NCBI GenBank assembly: GCA_033439255.1 | Contig: CM065878.1 | Span: forward strand, 2,480,001-2,544,000 | Reading direction: 5' to 3' | DNA: 64,000 nucleotides | From: Hericium rajendrae | Lineage: Eukaryota > Basidiomycota > Agaricomycetes > Russulales > Hericiaceae | Part shown: in pieces, positions 23,567 to 37,183 of the stretch | Position numbering within the stretch: the first letter of the stretch is position 1 | Layout: every line of letters starts with the position of its first letter | Notes under the pieces: model-generated | Told to the model about the DNA's origin: nothing | The model's database searches: none | The model's input: the letters and a program-made list of their open reading frames with translations, nothing else | Made by a program: the position numbers and the translations under genes

Positions 23567-25972
23567 TTAGTACATGAAACGGAAGGATGGCGACTTCATG
23601 CCGTCTTTCAATCCTTCTGTGGAGATGTCTGCCGCCGTCACGTTTACGCCCTGTTCTTTGTTTCGCCTCTTGTTCTCCCACCGCATATAGAAGCCCAGTC
23701 TATGATTTTATTAGATTGGTCGCCACGTTACGCTCGTCTGCAATGAACTCACCCAGCAGTAAGTACGAGACACAGGGCACCGAAGACAGCTTTTGAAAGT
23801 GAACGAAGTCAGTCGAGCCATTCATGCGGTGTATTCAGATGTACATTACGCACCTGAGGTTATCAAAGCCGGTACGTATTTCGGTTCGTCCTTTGCTTGG
23901 AAGACGTTAGTGGAGATAAGACCCGCCGCATTGGCAAGAGCAACTGAAATCATTTTTGAGTATTGCTGCTATGTCAACGGACGTCACTTACCCAACACAG
24001 CGGCGACTACAATTCGGCGGTTCTCGCTGAGGGTGTTGTTTGAATACCACGAGGCAACTAGAACTGAAGGGGCAAAGGCCTGCGGGTTCACGTCAATGGA
24101 TATTTGGGTGAATCATCCGTGGGATCGACTGACCCCCATGCAGAGCAAGAAACAGGCAAAGTAGGCGACGCCCTTGCTCTCCAAAGGATTAATGCAGCCT
24201 AGGATAATGAAACCCGCAATGGCTGTGGCCAGCGGGATGCAACTGTTCGACTACGTCAGTCTTCGTGACTTGAGCATGACTGAAGACAGAATGGCTGACA
24301 TATGGATGGTCCGTTCTCGGAAATAATCAGAAGAGAATGTCAAGATCACCAACGCTACCGTGCCAACCACTGCGTGGCAATCAAAATCAGACAAAGGCGT
24401 CAACACAACGACGTTTTACGGACCATTAGGAGCAATGGTATAGAGGTTGGTCTTGACCGTCGAGTAGCCCAAACTTGCAACAATCTGGGGCAAGAAATTG
24501 TTGACGCTGGCCAGGGGAACACCCATCGAAAGGCTTATGATCGCCCAAATCCAGTATTGCCAGTGCTTGAAAGATTTGAAAGCGTCACGGATGTCGAGTT
24601 TCTCGTCAACCGCCACGGACGAGTCAGCAAGGATCCTCGCACGAGCGAGCTCCTTTTCGCGCGCAGTGAGGAACCACCATGTACCAGGCGACCTTGGCTG
24701 TAGATGTAATTAGAAGTGTTGGGAGTGTGTCTGAATGATTATCTCACCAGCCACAGGAACGCAAAGATTGCGAAGAAGACAGTGCAGCCACCTGCAAATC
24801 GATCCTCAGTGAAAAGTCCCACCTACGGCGTATCAGAGCGCACCTTCAATCCAGAACAGAAACTGCCATGCATGGTACTTCGAATGACGTATATGGAAGA
24901 CTCCAAACGCGATGAGACCTGCGTGTAAGAGCAACTTGAGTCGGTGGAGGGGAAGGCAGAAGGATGATATGCGATACTTACCTGAGAAGGCACCAGCAAT
25001 GGAGGATGCGGCTAGATATTCGCGCGTCAGGTCTGAAGTAGGAAGGATATATTGAGCAAATTACCATAGAACAACCCCACCCGCGAAGCAAGCTCATTCC
25101 TTTTGTAGAACGTGGAGAGGTAAAACACCTGGCGAGATTCAATACAACGTAGCCGGAAAGACAATGAAAGAAATTCATACCACACCGGGAAGCATAGCAG
25201 ACTCGAAGATGCCAAGGAAGAATCTGATCGCGAAGACCTGCGAAAAATTCTTCGCCGCAGCGGTGCAAAGTGCCATGGAACCCTGACATTAATAGTGTGA
25301 GCCATGATTCTGCACATAGTTCAGAGCAAAACACATACGAATCCTATCATCATAATTGGAAGAACTCGTGCCGCCGAAAAGCGCTTGATGAAAATGCTAA
25401 TGGGAGTACCAGACCTTCGCGAAGTTTAGACACAATGATTCTTCGTCACTGAATCTTGACTTACAAACAGAATGGGACCTAATACATGTCGATGAGCTTG
25501 TCTGTGAGCGGTCGAATATAACCATCACTCACGTAGAATATCATGACCAGTAGGTAATACTACATTCTCGTCAATTGTTGAAGCATACAAGAATTACATG
25601 TCATCTACCTGGTTGCCGGTCAAATGGATATCCTTTTGACATGTTCGGTCAGGTCGACGTCAAGAAGAGGCACATTGACACCGACCTTGTCCCACCCATC
25701 AGTTTTGGCATTACCAACGTTTCCCTTGTCCAAAGCATTGCAGAGATACCTGTGGTTCGAACGGTCTTGGTCAAATAAAGTTCAAGGGCATGATGAAAAC
25801 CATACATGAGAGTCAACGGCGGCAAGAGAAGGAAGTCGAACTTCAGACGAAGGCGTCGTTCTTCATCCAGCGGCACCTCCATAATCTCATGCTCGCCGGC
25901 TTCATCGACAGGGACCTTGCTCGGAGTTGTCTCGTGGAATGTAGCGTCGTGAACCTTGGCCTCACTATCCAT
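23567..25972 (-). CDS. MFS transporter, allantoate permease (Dal5/ACS) family
   Basis: A 12-segment major-facilitator transporter of the anion:cation symporter family, which in fungi takes up allantoate, ureidosuccinate, tartrate, vitamins and small peptides. The cytosolic N-terminus ends in EERRLRLKFDFLLLPPLTLM. The family block NALDKGNVGNAKTDGWDK follows, then YYLLVMIFY, AIRFFLGIFESAMLPGV and FYLSTFYKRNELASRVGLFY. Later come YWIWAIISLSMGVPLASVNN, the SWYSNNTLSENRR loop and the tail ISTEGLKDGMKSPSFRFMY, which is typical of Dal5 relatives. The gene is unusually exon-rich, with about fifteen short exons. All joins I tested keep frame. It is divergent from the RidA gene across 662 bases. The substrate is unknown. 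Confidence 0.85.
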
Positions 25973-26634
25973 GGCGGTAGCTAGGAAACGGGTGGTATGT
26001 ATCCTGACTTAAAATCGCCGTTATATGCACATTCACTGAGATACCGAGTTGCAGATAGAAGCAGTGCGACCGAGGCTCCAAGACACTTTGGAGATAAGAC
26101 CCATGACCGTAGATTAGAGTGTCCTCTGAAGATGCAGGGTCAGGTTCGTGAACGGACAAAGCGGACAAAGCGGACCGTGGCGATAAGACGGCGCGTACCT
26201 TAAACCGCTATAGCCATGTCATGCGGAAATAATGAGCCAGAAAGCTGAGGGCACCTGTCCGCCTGGTTCATGGCGGAGGCCGCCCATCGTTGTGTAACTT
26301 ACTAGATACTGGTCACGACCCAACAATCTAAGCGCTCAGTGATGGTCAGAACTGAGAAGTGTGGGGGGCGATCCGAGCCGGGCCGTGCAGCGTACCTGTG
26401 GTTCGGAAGTTCCGTTACTCGGAGCACAAGTGCCTGACGCCAAGGTACTGTAGATCCAGACTTGCCATGCCGATGATCAAAACCCCAATCAAAGATTCCG
26501 ATTTCGAGTTACTATGGCTTCACGTGAACAAGGACATGTGGCCTATCGATGCAGGTAGAGTACTAAAATTATGCGGTCAGGATAATCGAGTTTCGCAAGA
26601 GAATCTCTAAACACGATCTCTCACCTCTACCACC
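25973..26634. other. Divergent intergenic region between transporter and RidA gene
   Basis: A shared promoter region for the MFS transporter (-) and the RidA gene (+) is likely. A short direct repeat of GGACAAAGC lies near 26155-26175. No gene is seen. Confidence 0.4.
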
Positions 26635-27169
26635 ATGTCCACCATCGAGAAAATCAACTCAGCGCAAAACCCGAAGCATGAACACATTCTATGTGCGTTC
26701 CTTCGTCTCGTAGTGCGGTCGGGCAACTAGATAACCGCGATCCAACAGCACATGCCGTGAAGGTTCCCGGCCTCATCTTCCTGAGCGGTCAGACGCCCGT
26801 GGACAGGAGCGGAAAGTTGGTTGCGGGAGGAGTCAAGGAGCACACTGTAAGAACTCAGTCATCCGCGACAGAGCATGCATTGACACGTTGTTAGGCTCAA
26901 TGTATCCAAAACCTCGGTGACGTTCTCGAGGCTGCTGGTTCATCTTGGGAGAAAGTCGTGAAGATGAACGTCTATCTCAAGAACATGGACGACTTTGCGG
27001 CCATGAATGAGGTCTATGAGAAGGTTTGGCGCCAGATAGCATCGTTTCTTGACGTAGCTGATCATCCGAATAGCTCCTCCCTACACCGAAGCCGGCCAGG
27101 ACGTGCATTCAGGCAGCGAAGTTGCCCAATGACGTTGACGTTGAGATCGAGGCCATCGCGTCTACGTGA
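26635..27169 (+). CDS. RidA family enamine/imine deaminase (YjgF/YER057c/UK114)
   Basis: RidA proteins hydrolyse reactive enamines and imines such as 2-aminoacrylate released by PLP enzymes, and so protect other PLP enzymes from damage. The chain starts [19 protein letters not shown]. It continues [20 protein letters not shown], then [20 protein letters not shown] and [13 protein letters not shown], and ends [15 protein letters not shown]. The Arg of PARTCIQAA and the Glu of DVEIEAIA match the active-site residues of E. coli RidA. The length of about 130 residues is normal. Introns are at 26692-26729, about 26848-26893 and 27022-27076; all keep frame. There is no obvious mitochondrial presequence. 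The gene lies between a transporter and a hydrolase, with a D-serine dehydratase-like gene close by, which fits an aminoacrylate-scavenging job. Confidence 0.9.
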
Positions 27170-27336
27170 AGTACATTGTTTGTGTCGAGAACTAAATAGA
27201 AGGCGTTGTTCTTACCTGTATAGTCACTCGCTCCTTGTATGCGATTCGTATATTGGGGAACGAAAAGACGAAACAATTTAAAAAAGATGACTTCTTGCTA
27301 TTGTTATTAACGAACACTACTTGACGAGTATAAAGA

Positions 27337-28575
27337 CTACGAGGTAAACGCCTTTGCAAGCGCCGCAGCGGCATCCGATACCAACTGTCGGCCGATCGAT
27401 AAAACACTGGAAAAACGTCAGTATGGAGGGAACACCGTGGAAGATTGACATACCCTGAAAATATATCAGCATACTGCGGTGAATGGAGAAGCAACGGAAC
27501 ATACCATCCATAGCCATCACAGGATGAGGCGCACCCTTGTACACTTTGATTTCAGCCTCCACGCCAGCCTTCTTGAGCTTCTCGCCATATGCGATCCCCT
27601 CGGAGCACAGGATGTCCATCTCAGTCACACCAATCCAGGCGCTGGGAGTCTTCTGGACTAAATCGTCAGGCGCGAAGATCGGGGAAGCGTCCCACTTCGT
27701 CCAATCCTCTTGGTTGGGAAGATAGTTGTTTTTGAACCAGATCATTCGGGCGGGAGATAACCAAGGCGTATTGGCATTCTCCGTCCACGACACGTGGATT
27801 CGCCACCGACAGATGCCGTGTTGTCCGTAACTGGGACAATAAGTAGCTGGAAAACTACAGGAATCGCTGGAGACAATGCGGACGCCTTCAGAGCGACGAT
27901 GGCAGCAAGATTCCCTCCGCTACATAAAGATATGAGGTTGAGACAAAGTGAAGAATATGAAAGAACACACCTCGAAGAACCTCCGACTGCGATCTTATTA
28001 ACGTCGGCGCCGAAAAGCTTCTTCCCATTCTGGTTGACCCACTGCAGAGACTCGATAGCGTCCTCGACGGCGGCAGGGTAGGGATTCTCTGGCGCAAGGC
28101 GATAATCCACAGAGACGACCACACAATTGGCATCTATCGCGGAGATACGGTCAGACTAAATCATGCGCAAGTTATCGCATAGCTTACATTTGCACATGTT
28201 CGTGCAGAATGCATTTTCTGAGTTGATATTTCCCAGAGTCCATCCGCCTTTTATACATTTTAGAATCAAACGGACGCAAATGAGATATTATCAATAACGA
28301 GACATACCTCCGTGGAAGAAGATGAAGACGGGCCAACCAGCAGCTGGAGCAACTCCTTCCGGAGTGAAGACGCGCACTTCGCACTTACTCAATGCGTAAT
28401 CTTTGGTGGAATCGACTTGCAAAGGCGCGGACCCACCCGGCACAGCAGGTCCTTTTCGAATGGCGGGATCCCAAGGCAATTCATGGGGCTGAACCAAGCC
28501 GGTAAGATGCTCGTTATGAAATGCAACGTACTCTGGATCGAGTCGGGAGAGGACTTCTGGATGAATAGGGGCCAT
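27337..28575 (-). CDS. Alpha/beta hydrolase, HSL family (esterase/deacetylase)
   Basis: A hormone-sensitive-lipase-type carboxylesterase. From the ATG at 28575 (MAPIHPEVLSRLDPEYVAF) the protein has the oxyanion motif FIFFHGGGW, VVVSVDYRLAPENPYPAAVE, the nucleophile elbow GGSSSGGNLAA split by an intron, the acid Asp in VTEMDILCSEGIAY and the His in KGAPHPVMAMDG. The family triad is thus complete. Introns are seen near 28259-28316, 28125-28186, about 27920-27971, and before the last exon. One frame break lies at the GG of 27796-27797; one more base gives ESHVSWTENANTPWLSPARM. There is no signal peptide, so it is probably intracellular. It converges on the RidA gene (167 bases between stops) and diverges from the D-serine dehydratase-like gene. 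The substrate is unknown; an ester or amide of an amino acid is only a guess. Confidence 0.85.
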
Positions 28576-28918
28576 TGGTGTCAATATGCCGACGAGTCGA
28601 GTCGAATCCAGACAGTCGTGGTCAAGCCGGCGATTTTATGTGCATCCATGAATCCAAAGCGTGTGCTTGTGACTTGTGGTTGTGAAGGCGGAGATAATCG
28701 ACGGGACGGAGATGGCGCAAGAGAGATAACGGCCCGGGATTCCGGAGCGGACCGCGCATGAATCCCAGATTTGCGCGGCGGCTCCCAAGCTAAACCTATC
28801 TCCATCCCATTACCGGCCATACTAAATACGATCGCGCACTAGCATTCGAAACCTCAATACGTGTTTCCTTTTCTTAATTCTTCCAGATTGACCAGACCAA
28901 CAGGGATCCTTGTGCAAG
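28576..28918. other. Divergent promoter region, hydrolase and D-serine dehydratase-like genes
   Basis: 343 bases between two divergent ATGs, a possible shared promoter. I see no TATA box or clear operator. Confidence 0.4.
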
Positions 28919-30451
28919 ATGCCAATACCGTCGCTCTCCGCGCAGACTACCACGCCGCTCCAGCTGCTTTCGCTGCCGCAGAAAGATGCTCTTGTCAAAG
29001 AGTTCGTAGGGAAGCCCTTGAACGGATTGCGTACACCCGCATTCGTGATCGATAGGTCCATCTTCGCGCAGAACTGCGCGAGGATGCATCAGAAGGCGGC
29101 GGACTGGGGTGCTGGTTTCCGGGCGCACGTGAAGAGCCATAAAGTAAGGTGTTCAGTCTCCGTCCTGGCAACATACTGAATACATCTGTAGACTGCGGAG
29201 GGGACGAAGCTCCAACTGGTCTCCACCGCCGATCGGACAAGTGCGATAGTCGTTTCGACGTTAATGGAGGCTTGGCAGGTCGTGAATGCGGGTTTAGTAG
29301 CTGATGGTACGGTCAAAGATGTGAGTTGAACATTTCCGTCATGCAAACACCCACTTACTGCATTGTAGATCCTATATGGACTTCCCGTCGCGATCAACAA
29401 AATCGCGGACCTTTCCTCACTATGGGAAACCGTATCGATGTACGGCGCTATCGTTCGCTTGCTGGTTGATCACCCGAAGCAAATCGAAGCCCTCGAGGCA
29501 TTCGAGGACTCGAGACTTGCATCAAGGCGATGGTCGATCTTCGTTAAGGTGGACGGCGGTCAAAAGTGAGTTGCTTTAGGGCTACATCGCTCTGGGAAGG
29601 ACCTGAATGATGATGGCAGACGAGCCGGCGTATCACCTGGATCACCTGGGTTTGAAGCGCTGTTAAAGACTATCGAGGCGTCGCCTGCGGTATCCGTGTA
29701 CGGGTTTTACTGCCACGCCGGAAACTCTTATGCCTCTACATCCGAGTCGGAGGCGTCAACTTTCCTTTCGTCCGAGGTCGAAGCCGTGAACACAGCGGCG
29801 GAAATCGCGATGACTGTCGCACCGACGCTGGTTCCAGATCCCGCTGCAGGAAAATCTCGTTTCGTCCTCTCCGTTGGATCCACCCCTACAGCCCATAGCG
29901 CATCGTCAGAAGCGAAGGCTCGCCTCTCTTCGATGCTACACGGAGACCTAGAGCTGCATGCAGGTACGTATTCAAGTGGTCGCCTTGGTGAACCAAATCT
30001 GAGCCTTCGCTCGTTAGGCAATTATCCAGTTTTGGACCTGCAGCAATTACATACGACTCTTGTCAGCAAAGATCGCATCGCTCAGCGGGTCATCGCCACT
30101 GTGATATCCTACTATCCTGGGCGTGGGTCGGACGGATCAGACGAAGCCATTTGCGATGCAGGAGCCATTGCTATGAGCAAAGATACTGGTCCGAGCGGTG
30201 GTTTCGGTGATGTTGTTGGTAAACCCTGGAGGTTGGGCCGGGTGTCACAGGAGCATGGTATCTTGACGCGCGACAAGGCCTCTCCTGAAAACGAAGACAA
30301 GTCTTTGGAGGTGGGGGATATCATCCAAATCGTCGGCCAACATGCTTGCTTAATCTCAGCGGCATATCCATGGTACTATGTGGTGGATTCTTCGGTGGAG
30401 GGAGGGACCGACAAGGTGGTGGACGTATGGGTACCATGGAAGGGCTGGTGA
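28919..30451 (+). CDS. DSD1: D-serine dehydratase-like PLP/zinc enzyme (DSD1/D-threonine aldolase fold)
   Basis: Eukaryotic D-serine dehydratase turns D-serine into pyruvate and ammonia through 2-aminoacrylate, using PLP and zinc. The start at 28919 gives MPIPSLSAQTTTPLQLLSLP. The fold type III barrel follows with TPAFVIDRSIFAQNCARM and the PLP-lysine segment AHVKSHKTAEGTKLQL. Then come WSIFVKVDGGQKRAGV, GFYCHAGNSYASTSE and VLSVGSTPTAHSA. Near the end, SQEHGIL and the zinc-binding His-x-Cys in VGQHACL match the DSD1 pattern. Four introns (about 29144-29191, 29321-29369, 29564-29619, 29964-30018) join in frame. No frame break was found. D-threonine aldolase is the main alternative, as it shares the fold; the C-terminal zinc motif favours DSD1. 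Confidence 0.87.
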
Positions 30452-30756
30452 ACGAGAAGAGAACGATCGAATATCATAAACAGGCCCGACTCGAATAGAA
30501 AGCACGTTTGATTGTATGCTCGAGAAGTGTGTCCCGGTGCGCGGTCGCGGTGAGATGGGAAAACAAAATCGTGAATGATGGAATGATGAGGAAGGATGAG
30601 GAGCGCCGAGGAGTATGACCGTAGATGGCAGTACTCTCCCACGCAGCACTAGCACGCGTCTCAAGGCCTCAACTGCGTCATTTCAGTGCTTTCATCCCCT
30701 TGAAGCCGATACAGGCCTCAAGCTCAGCGTCACCATCCTGCTCGAAACCAGCTGCT
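30452..30756. other. Intergenic region
   Basis: 3' UTR of the D-serine dehydratase-like gene and the upstream region of the Rab gene. An open frame from an ATG at 30628 runs into the Rab start, but I take the ATG at 30757 as the Rab start. Confidence 0.35.
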
Positions 30757-31874
<1,118 letters not shown>

Positions 31875-32213
31875 GTAGGAACGCTACAGCACGTCTTTTT
31901 AGACCGTGAGATTCGCCTTTGGTCTATCCTATTGTATGCTCTGATATTAGGTACGTGAACGGATTATTTCATCCATCCTTATTCCGAGATTTACGCGGAC
32001 CTAGGCTACTTGTCCCGACTTCCGATTCCCCATATTTGTAGAGCGCCCTCTTCTCCACCTGACATTCTCTGCGCTTCTTATACATCGCTGTAATCCATAC
32101 CCCTTCGCTCGCTTATACCATCACAGTCTCTCACTCCATTGCATAGTTCTCAGTTCCCTGCATCCAGAACATTCGCACAGTATTTCTCTCACTTTCACGC
32201 CGGAGACCCCCAT
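31875..32213. other. Intergenic region upstream of the mucin-like gene
   Basis: C/T-rich sequence with no gene, probably the promoter of the first mucin-like membrane protein. Confidence 0.35.
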
Positions 32214-35200
32214 GCCTACCATAGACAAGTATCGTTAGGATAATTTGTACCAATCACCGTGAGGAGTTTGTCGATGCTTCCCACAAGGTTGCCACATTGC
32301 TTCTTATCATCGCGTGACAGATTGTCTACGTGTCAATTCAGTCATCTGGTTGGAGGATTGCCCCGCAACAGTGTGTACCTCGTGCATCTTCCGACTGGAC
32401 CTGCTGCAACACCCATTCTCAGCAAGCGGACAGATGGTTTTCATGATTCGTAGACCCCAAAATGGACAGAAGCGTAAGCGAACGTCACAGAGCAGTATGG
32501 TCGCGTTACAGCTACATATGCGCTTTCTCCACTCACCATGGCATTCTTTAGGTCATGCAGGTAAGGTTTCAGGGCATTTAGCACGAATTGCGGCATTCCG
32601 GGATCTATCGTCTTTGTCAAGAAGCGTTGTCGTCTTGTGGGAACGGTCAGACGACGCTTGCTGTCGTCAGTCAAGCACCTGGGAACCCGGCACGGCAGTT
32701 TCTCGACAATGTGTTTCGAAGTTTTCCCGCCACGCAGTCTCCGGTATAACATGCCAGCTGGCAGCATGAAATGCCCTCGTACTGCGTTATCAGCTCTGTC
32801 GCCCATTTGCAGAATGACTGTCGTAGTGCCCTCCCAGTAGGATGTCTGGCATCCTCTTGGCCTCGATACAAGCACAACCAGGTGAGTTTGTAACTACTTT
32901 CCCATGTCCCTGGGCTGTGTATGCCAAGGTTTTTCATACTCTGCATGGCCCGTTATTCTCGTCGGCCATGGGATGCCTAGCAATGTCGTGTGGACATCAT
33001 TTCCAGAGAATATTCTGCGTCCTTACGAGACAAGTTCCTGCTTGTCGGCCGCTGCATCTGCATGCCTAACATGTCTATGCACTCTCATCCCAGTCATGCT
33101 GACAATTTGTGGCAGGGTCTACCGTACGCCCTCTTAACGAGACCATTTCCATCGCATCCACTGTTGCGGGTCTTCCTACGTCCTCTCCCCCAACCTTATC
33201 TTCCTCTGGACGTGCCGTACCCGTACCCTCGGTTTTAACGAGCACTCAGCCGTCTTTGGTATCTGCAAGCTCAACTGCTACTTCATTCAACACTACTGAG
33301 CGGGATCCATCGTCGGTCACTGCAACAGCCGTTGCACCTGCTTCATCTGACTCGCTCGATTCCCCTTCGGTCATTTCCATCAGTAAGGCCACAGGTCCAG
33401 TGCCTCCCGTGCCTATTTCCTCATCACCTACTAAGAAACCTGAAATACCATCTCCGTCAACCACTAGTGCGTCTGAATCCCCGGCATCTTCGATATCTAC
33501 TTCTCGTACGGCATCTGCTGGTGAACCACCCAGCTTGTCGAGCTCTAACACCGCCGTGACGTCTACTGATTCAGCTCCGCGGATTACTTCTACGTTCTTT
33601 ACGACACCAGGACACACAGAACCCGCTCAGCCCCTCCCCTCTAGCAGCGACGACACGTTATCTACGACGGTTCGTTCACCGACGCCTGGAGCTCCACAGG
33701 ACTCGAGCGTCCCGTCACCACCAACTCCCACTTCCGGCTCGCAGACCATCGCACCAGCGTAAGCAGGCTTCCGGACTCTAGTGTCAGGCTTTCCGTACTG
33801 ACGTGTCTTTAATCCAGGATGTCCACTGGCAACACGGAGTCAACCCTGGCCCAGTTGGCTGCTGATAAAGGGCATGGCGACAACAGCAACGACAATGATG
33901 ATGGCAAAAACGCATCTTCTGCGTCGTCCGTGGCCTCCATCTCCGCAAGCGGATTCTCTCATTCCGCTACTGCGAAAGACCCTGTCACTGCCAGCCCGCC
34001 ACCTGAAGCGACTTCTAAAGTGGCATCCAACAGTTCTGCGTCGTCAGCATCGTCAGCGTCGTCAGCGTCGCCTCCTCCGTCGTCCGTGTCTCGTTCCGCA
34101 TCTGGGACGCCGGTTCGTTCAAATACCCAGACTGAGCAGTCTTCAGAGCCTCATAACACTGTCCAGCAGTCTTCAGTTTCGAAATCTGCATTTTCTGCAA
34201 CACCGAGCATCCCCGGGACCACTGCATCTGGTATGACTCTTTCACATCCTCCTCCTAGTCAACCACTCTCGACGCATGGGGATTCTGTTCCTTCTTCCGC
34301 TGCGTCTTCTCCACCAGATCAATTCCCATCTGCTTTCAATTCTCCAAAAGCTTCCTCTGATATTGAGCGTACTTTGACAGCAGATCCAAGTCCCTCACCT
34401 GACGTTTCTAACAACGGAGCCCTCGCTCCAAATGCCGATGGCCAACTCACGGATACCATGTCTACCAGCACGGTCGTTGAACATGCCGAGTCTACCTTTG
34501 CTAGGCCCGTTTCGATCCCTGTCGTTGTCAGTGGTCACACAACATTGACGGCCCCTCCATTCATCACGAGTCTGGCAACGTCGACCGAGCCAGGTGGATC
34601 CTCCATCACTGTCATCACCCACGTCATTGCGAATCCTACCAGTGGGCTGAATCAAGCACTGGCGAGCCATTCGTGCGTCTTCACGTTCATCCGTTTCGAT
34701 GTACCATTCACCTTGTTACTCGCAGTTTCTTCAACAACCACGGTGCTGTCGCTGGTGTGTTCCTCGTTGTGGGTATAGTCGTGGCCTTTATTTGTGGTGT
34801 ATTGTTGTGGCTTTGTTGCCGTCGTCGCAGCCAGCGAAGGGCTGCCATGCTGGAGGATCATTCGCCGACACTGCCAGATCAGGATCCCTTCGCCGACCCC
34901 GTTGAGGAACCTCGCATGTCCATGATTGCCGAACGACGGAGTGGCATTGACTGGGATCGGCTCCATCTGTCTCGCAACGAACACATGCCTGACGTCGTCG
35001 ACTTGCCATCGCCTGCACATTCTTCATCACATGCGCGGGCCGGCTTGACGTCCGCTGCAGCTGGCCACGACGCTGCTCTTCATTCCACTGTCTACCCATA
35101 CCTTTATGAGGATTACGAGGGCCCTTTCAGCGGGTATCATGAAGCCGTCGGAAGAGCCGCACCATTGCTTACGGGGGTTCCATTCCCTAGCTTTGCATTC

Positions 35201-35726
35201 GAACGCTCTCCTGCGCAGGCACACTCGCGAGCCCGATCCACACCATCTCTTTACCCGCCCTCCGTTCCGGACGATACGACAGACTCGCTCTTCGAGAAAG
35301 AGATGCAGCCTCCGCCAGCGGTAATATGCTCTACATTTGAACGCGACATACCCCAGATGCCTTTGGAGCCCGTTCATCGCGTCGAGCCCCCTCGCCAGCA
35401 GCCCCAGCCCTATCATCTCACGACGAGCATGGATTACGAGCCCATTCCGCCAACGCCTGCCATGTCCATCTCTTCGCATACACAGTCGTCGCATTTGGAA
35501 AGCCCCACTACTCCTGCGGCATCCGACAATGGTCTCGGGTCCAACGAAAACGGTCATTATCGTCTAAACTTCGCCGGGACGAAGACAGCGCCGGGAGCGT
35601 TCCTCAGGCGCAACTACTCCAAACGCAATGCATTAAATGTACGTGCTTTTCGCCTCAATCCCTGATCCAAAACTCACGCTCGCTTCTAGACCAATCAAAT
35701 TGCAGATGACGTTTCCGCTTGATTAG
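32214..35726 (+). CDS. Mucin-like single-pass membrane protein 1
   Basis: A cell-surface protein with a long Ser/Thr/Pro-rich, surely O-glycosylated ectodomain (about 33120-34670). One transmembrane helix follows, in the form FFNNHGAVAGVFLVVG then IVVAFICGVLLWLCC, with a CCRRRSQRR stop-transfer. The cytosolic tail of about 300 residues ends RRNYSKRNALN plus MTFPLD after the last intron (35640-35705). The tail is rich in Ser, Pro and acidic patches and has many possible phosphosites. The N-terminal exons before 33119 are uncertain: a Cys-bearing stretch (NVVWTSFPENILRP, then YETSSCLSAA) around 32982-33080 looks like the folded head seen before such mucin regions, but I could not fix the signal peptide or the start. 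32214 is the first plausible ATG. Introns are seen at about 33760-33818 and 34679-34728. It could be a wall sensor or adhesin. Confidence 0.65.
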
Positions 35727-36009
35727 AAGTTGTTGAGATCTGCGCACCTTTTACTCGAAATTTGGGTTCAGATGGCTTTTCGTGTGTATGATAGAGATGG
35801 ATATGGATGTCATGACTGTATATGACCGCGGACTTTGTATATATTATACATACTTACTCGGGAAACATGATTTCATTTCTGTACTACCTCAATGCTCTGC
35901 TCCTCGCGATCGTCGCTTTACCCGCTGCGGAGGGAACCAACGATCTTCTTGCTGTCTGTTATGAAACCGTAGCTCTTGAGAAAGGATGAGCTAGAAATCT
36001 ACGAGGATA
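35727..36009. other. Convergent intergenic region
   Basis: 3' UTRs of the mucin-like gene (+) and the isochorismatase-family gene (-). Nothing else is seen. Confidence 0.35.
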
Positions 36010-37183
36010 TCACGACCAGTTCACATTGCCTGTGTTATGCATCATGTTTTCCAAGCCGCCTGTGGGAGACGTAGTCGCAATGCCGTCGCGGACCGCGATG
36101 ATATCATATCCACGATAATAAGCATCCACCAGAGTACCAAGGACGCACTGATCGAAAAAAAAAAATCAAGTTTTGTATATCTATACTTTGTGAACTGGTC
36201 AATAGACGAACCTGGTCTGCGTTCACGCCTGCGAAAAACAGGATGGTGATGCCTTGTTGTTCTAGGTACAGATCTAGAGTGGTTTGGTAGCCCCAAATAC
36301 CGCTCATCCTTGCCTCGAAACTTGAGTAATGTGTGGGGGTAGACGTGCAGAGTGCACACCTGTTCTTATGTATCCAATCGTCTGTGCCCTGTTCCTTACC
36401 GAGGAGATATTGCTCCTGAAGAGGACCATACAATTCGGAGTTTAGTTCGTCCCTCATGAGAAGTCGGCCCCAATTCCCCGGAAGCTGGGACCCAAATCCA
36501 CCTCGACCAGGCTTCACGAAACCTCGCGCAAGGATGGCGGTAATTGTCGTTAATTCATGTTCGGTGAGGCCCCAATTCCTGGTATGCTCATGAATTATTT
36601 ATGATCAAAGGCAAATGGTGGCCTTACACCCAAAGGATCTTCACGCCTTGTTTTCGGAGAGCCGGGACTGCAGCGAGCAGTGGATCTACGCACGCAAGTC
36701 CTGTCGGATGTTCTCTCATGTCCGGATGCAGGAAATAGCTGGCCAAGTATGTTCAGATTAGTATAACGCAAGTCTCGAAGTTTGTGGACTAACTTTTGCA
36801 TATCGATGATCACGAACGCTGACTTCGCAGAGTCCATTCTAACAGAACGACCTCCCTCGACCGGGATTTCTACCTGTCCTACCTCCAAAATAGGGTCTGA
36901 TGCATCGACTTTGTCCGATGAAAGATGACGAGAGCGCGTTAGATCGACTAGTCCAGATGGGTATTCGACCCAAAACGACGATGCATTTCCATATTCTGTG
37001 GGCTTCTCCACCTTTGGTCTCAAGAGTACGGCTTAAACGTTGCGGCCAATGTAAGCAGAGTGTTATGGACGGCGAAACACGAGGTTGAATGGAGGAGGAC
37101 GCACCCATAATGAACACCGTACGTTGGGCAAGAAAGACGAGGCCGGGTCTTCTCTTATCAGCTCTCGTCGACCTTGGGCATGG
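36010..37183 (-). CDS. Isochorismatase-family cysteine hydrolase
   Basis: A cysteine hydrolase of the isochorismatase/nicotinamidase superfamily. The chain includes YGVHYGPKVEKPTEYGNASS, FWVEYPSGLVDLTRSRHL, the catalytic Asp in AFVIIDMQN, FLHPDMREHPTGLACVDPLL, the Lys region KQGVKILWVNWGL, RGGFGSQLPGNWGRLLMRDE, WIHKNRMSGIWGYQT and the nucleophile Cys in FAGVNADQCVLGTLVDAYYR. It ends near NTGNVNWS at 36010. The triad Asp-Lys-Cys is thus present. Fungal relatives of this length are uncharacterised, and the substrate (an isochorismate, an amide or a nicotinamide-like compound) cannot be told. Introns at about 36130-36190, 36315-36365, 36550-36600 and 36740-36796 keep frame. The first exon (before about 37108) has no clean ATG in frame, so the start at 37183 is a placeholder. 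Confidence 0.78.
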
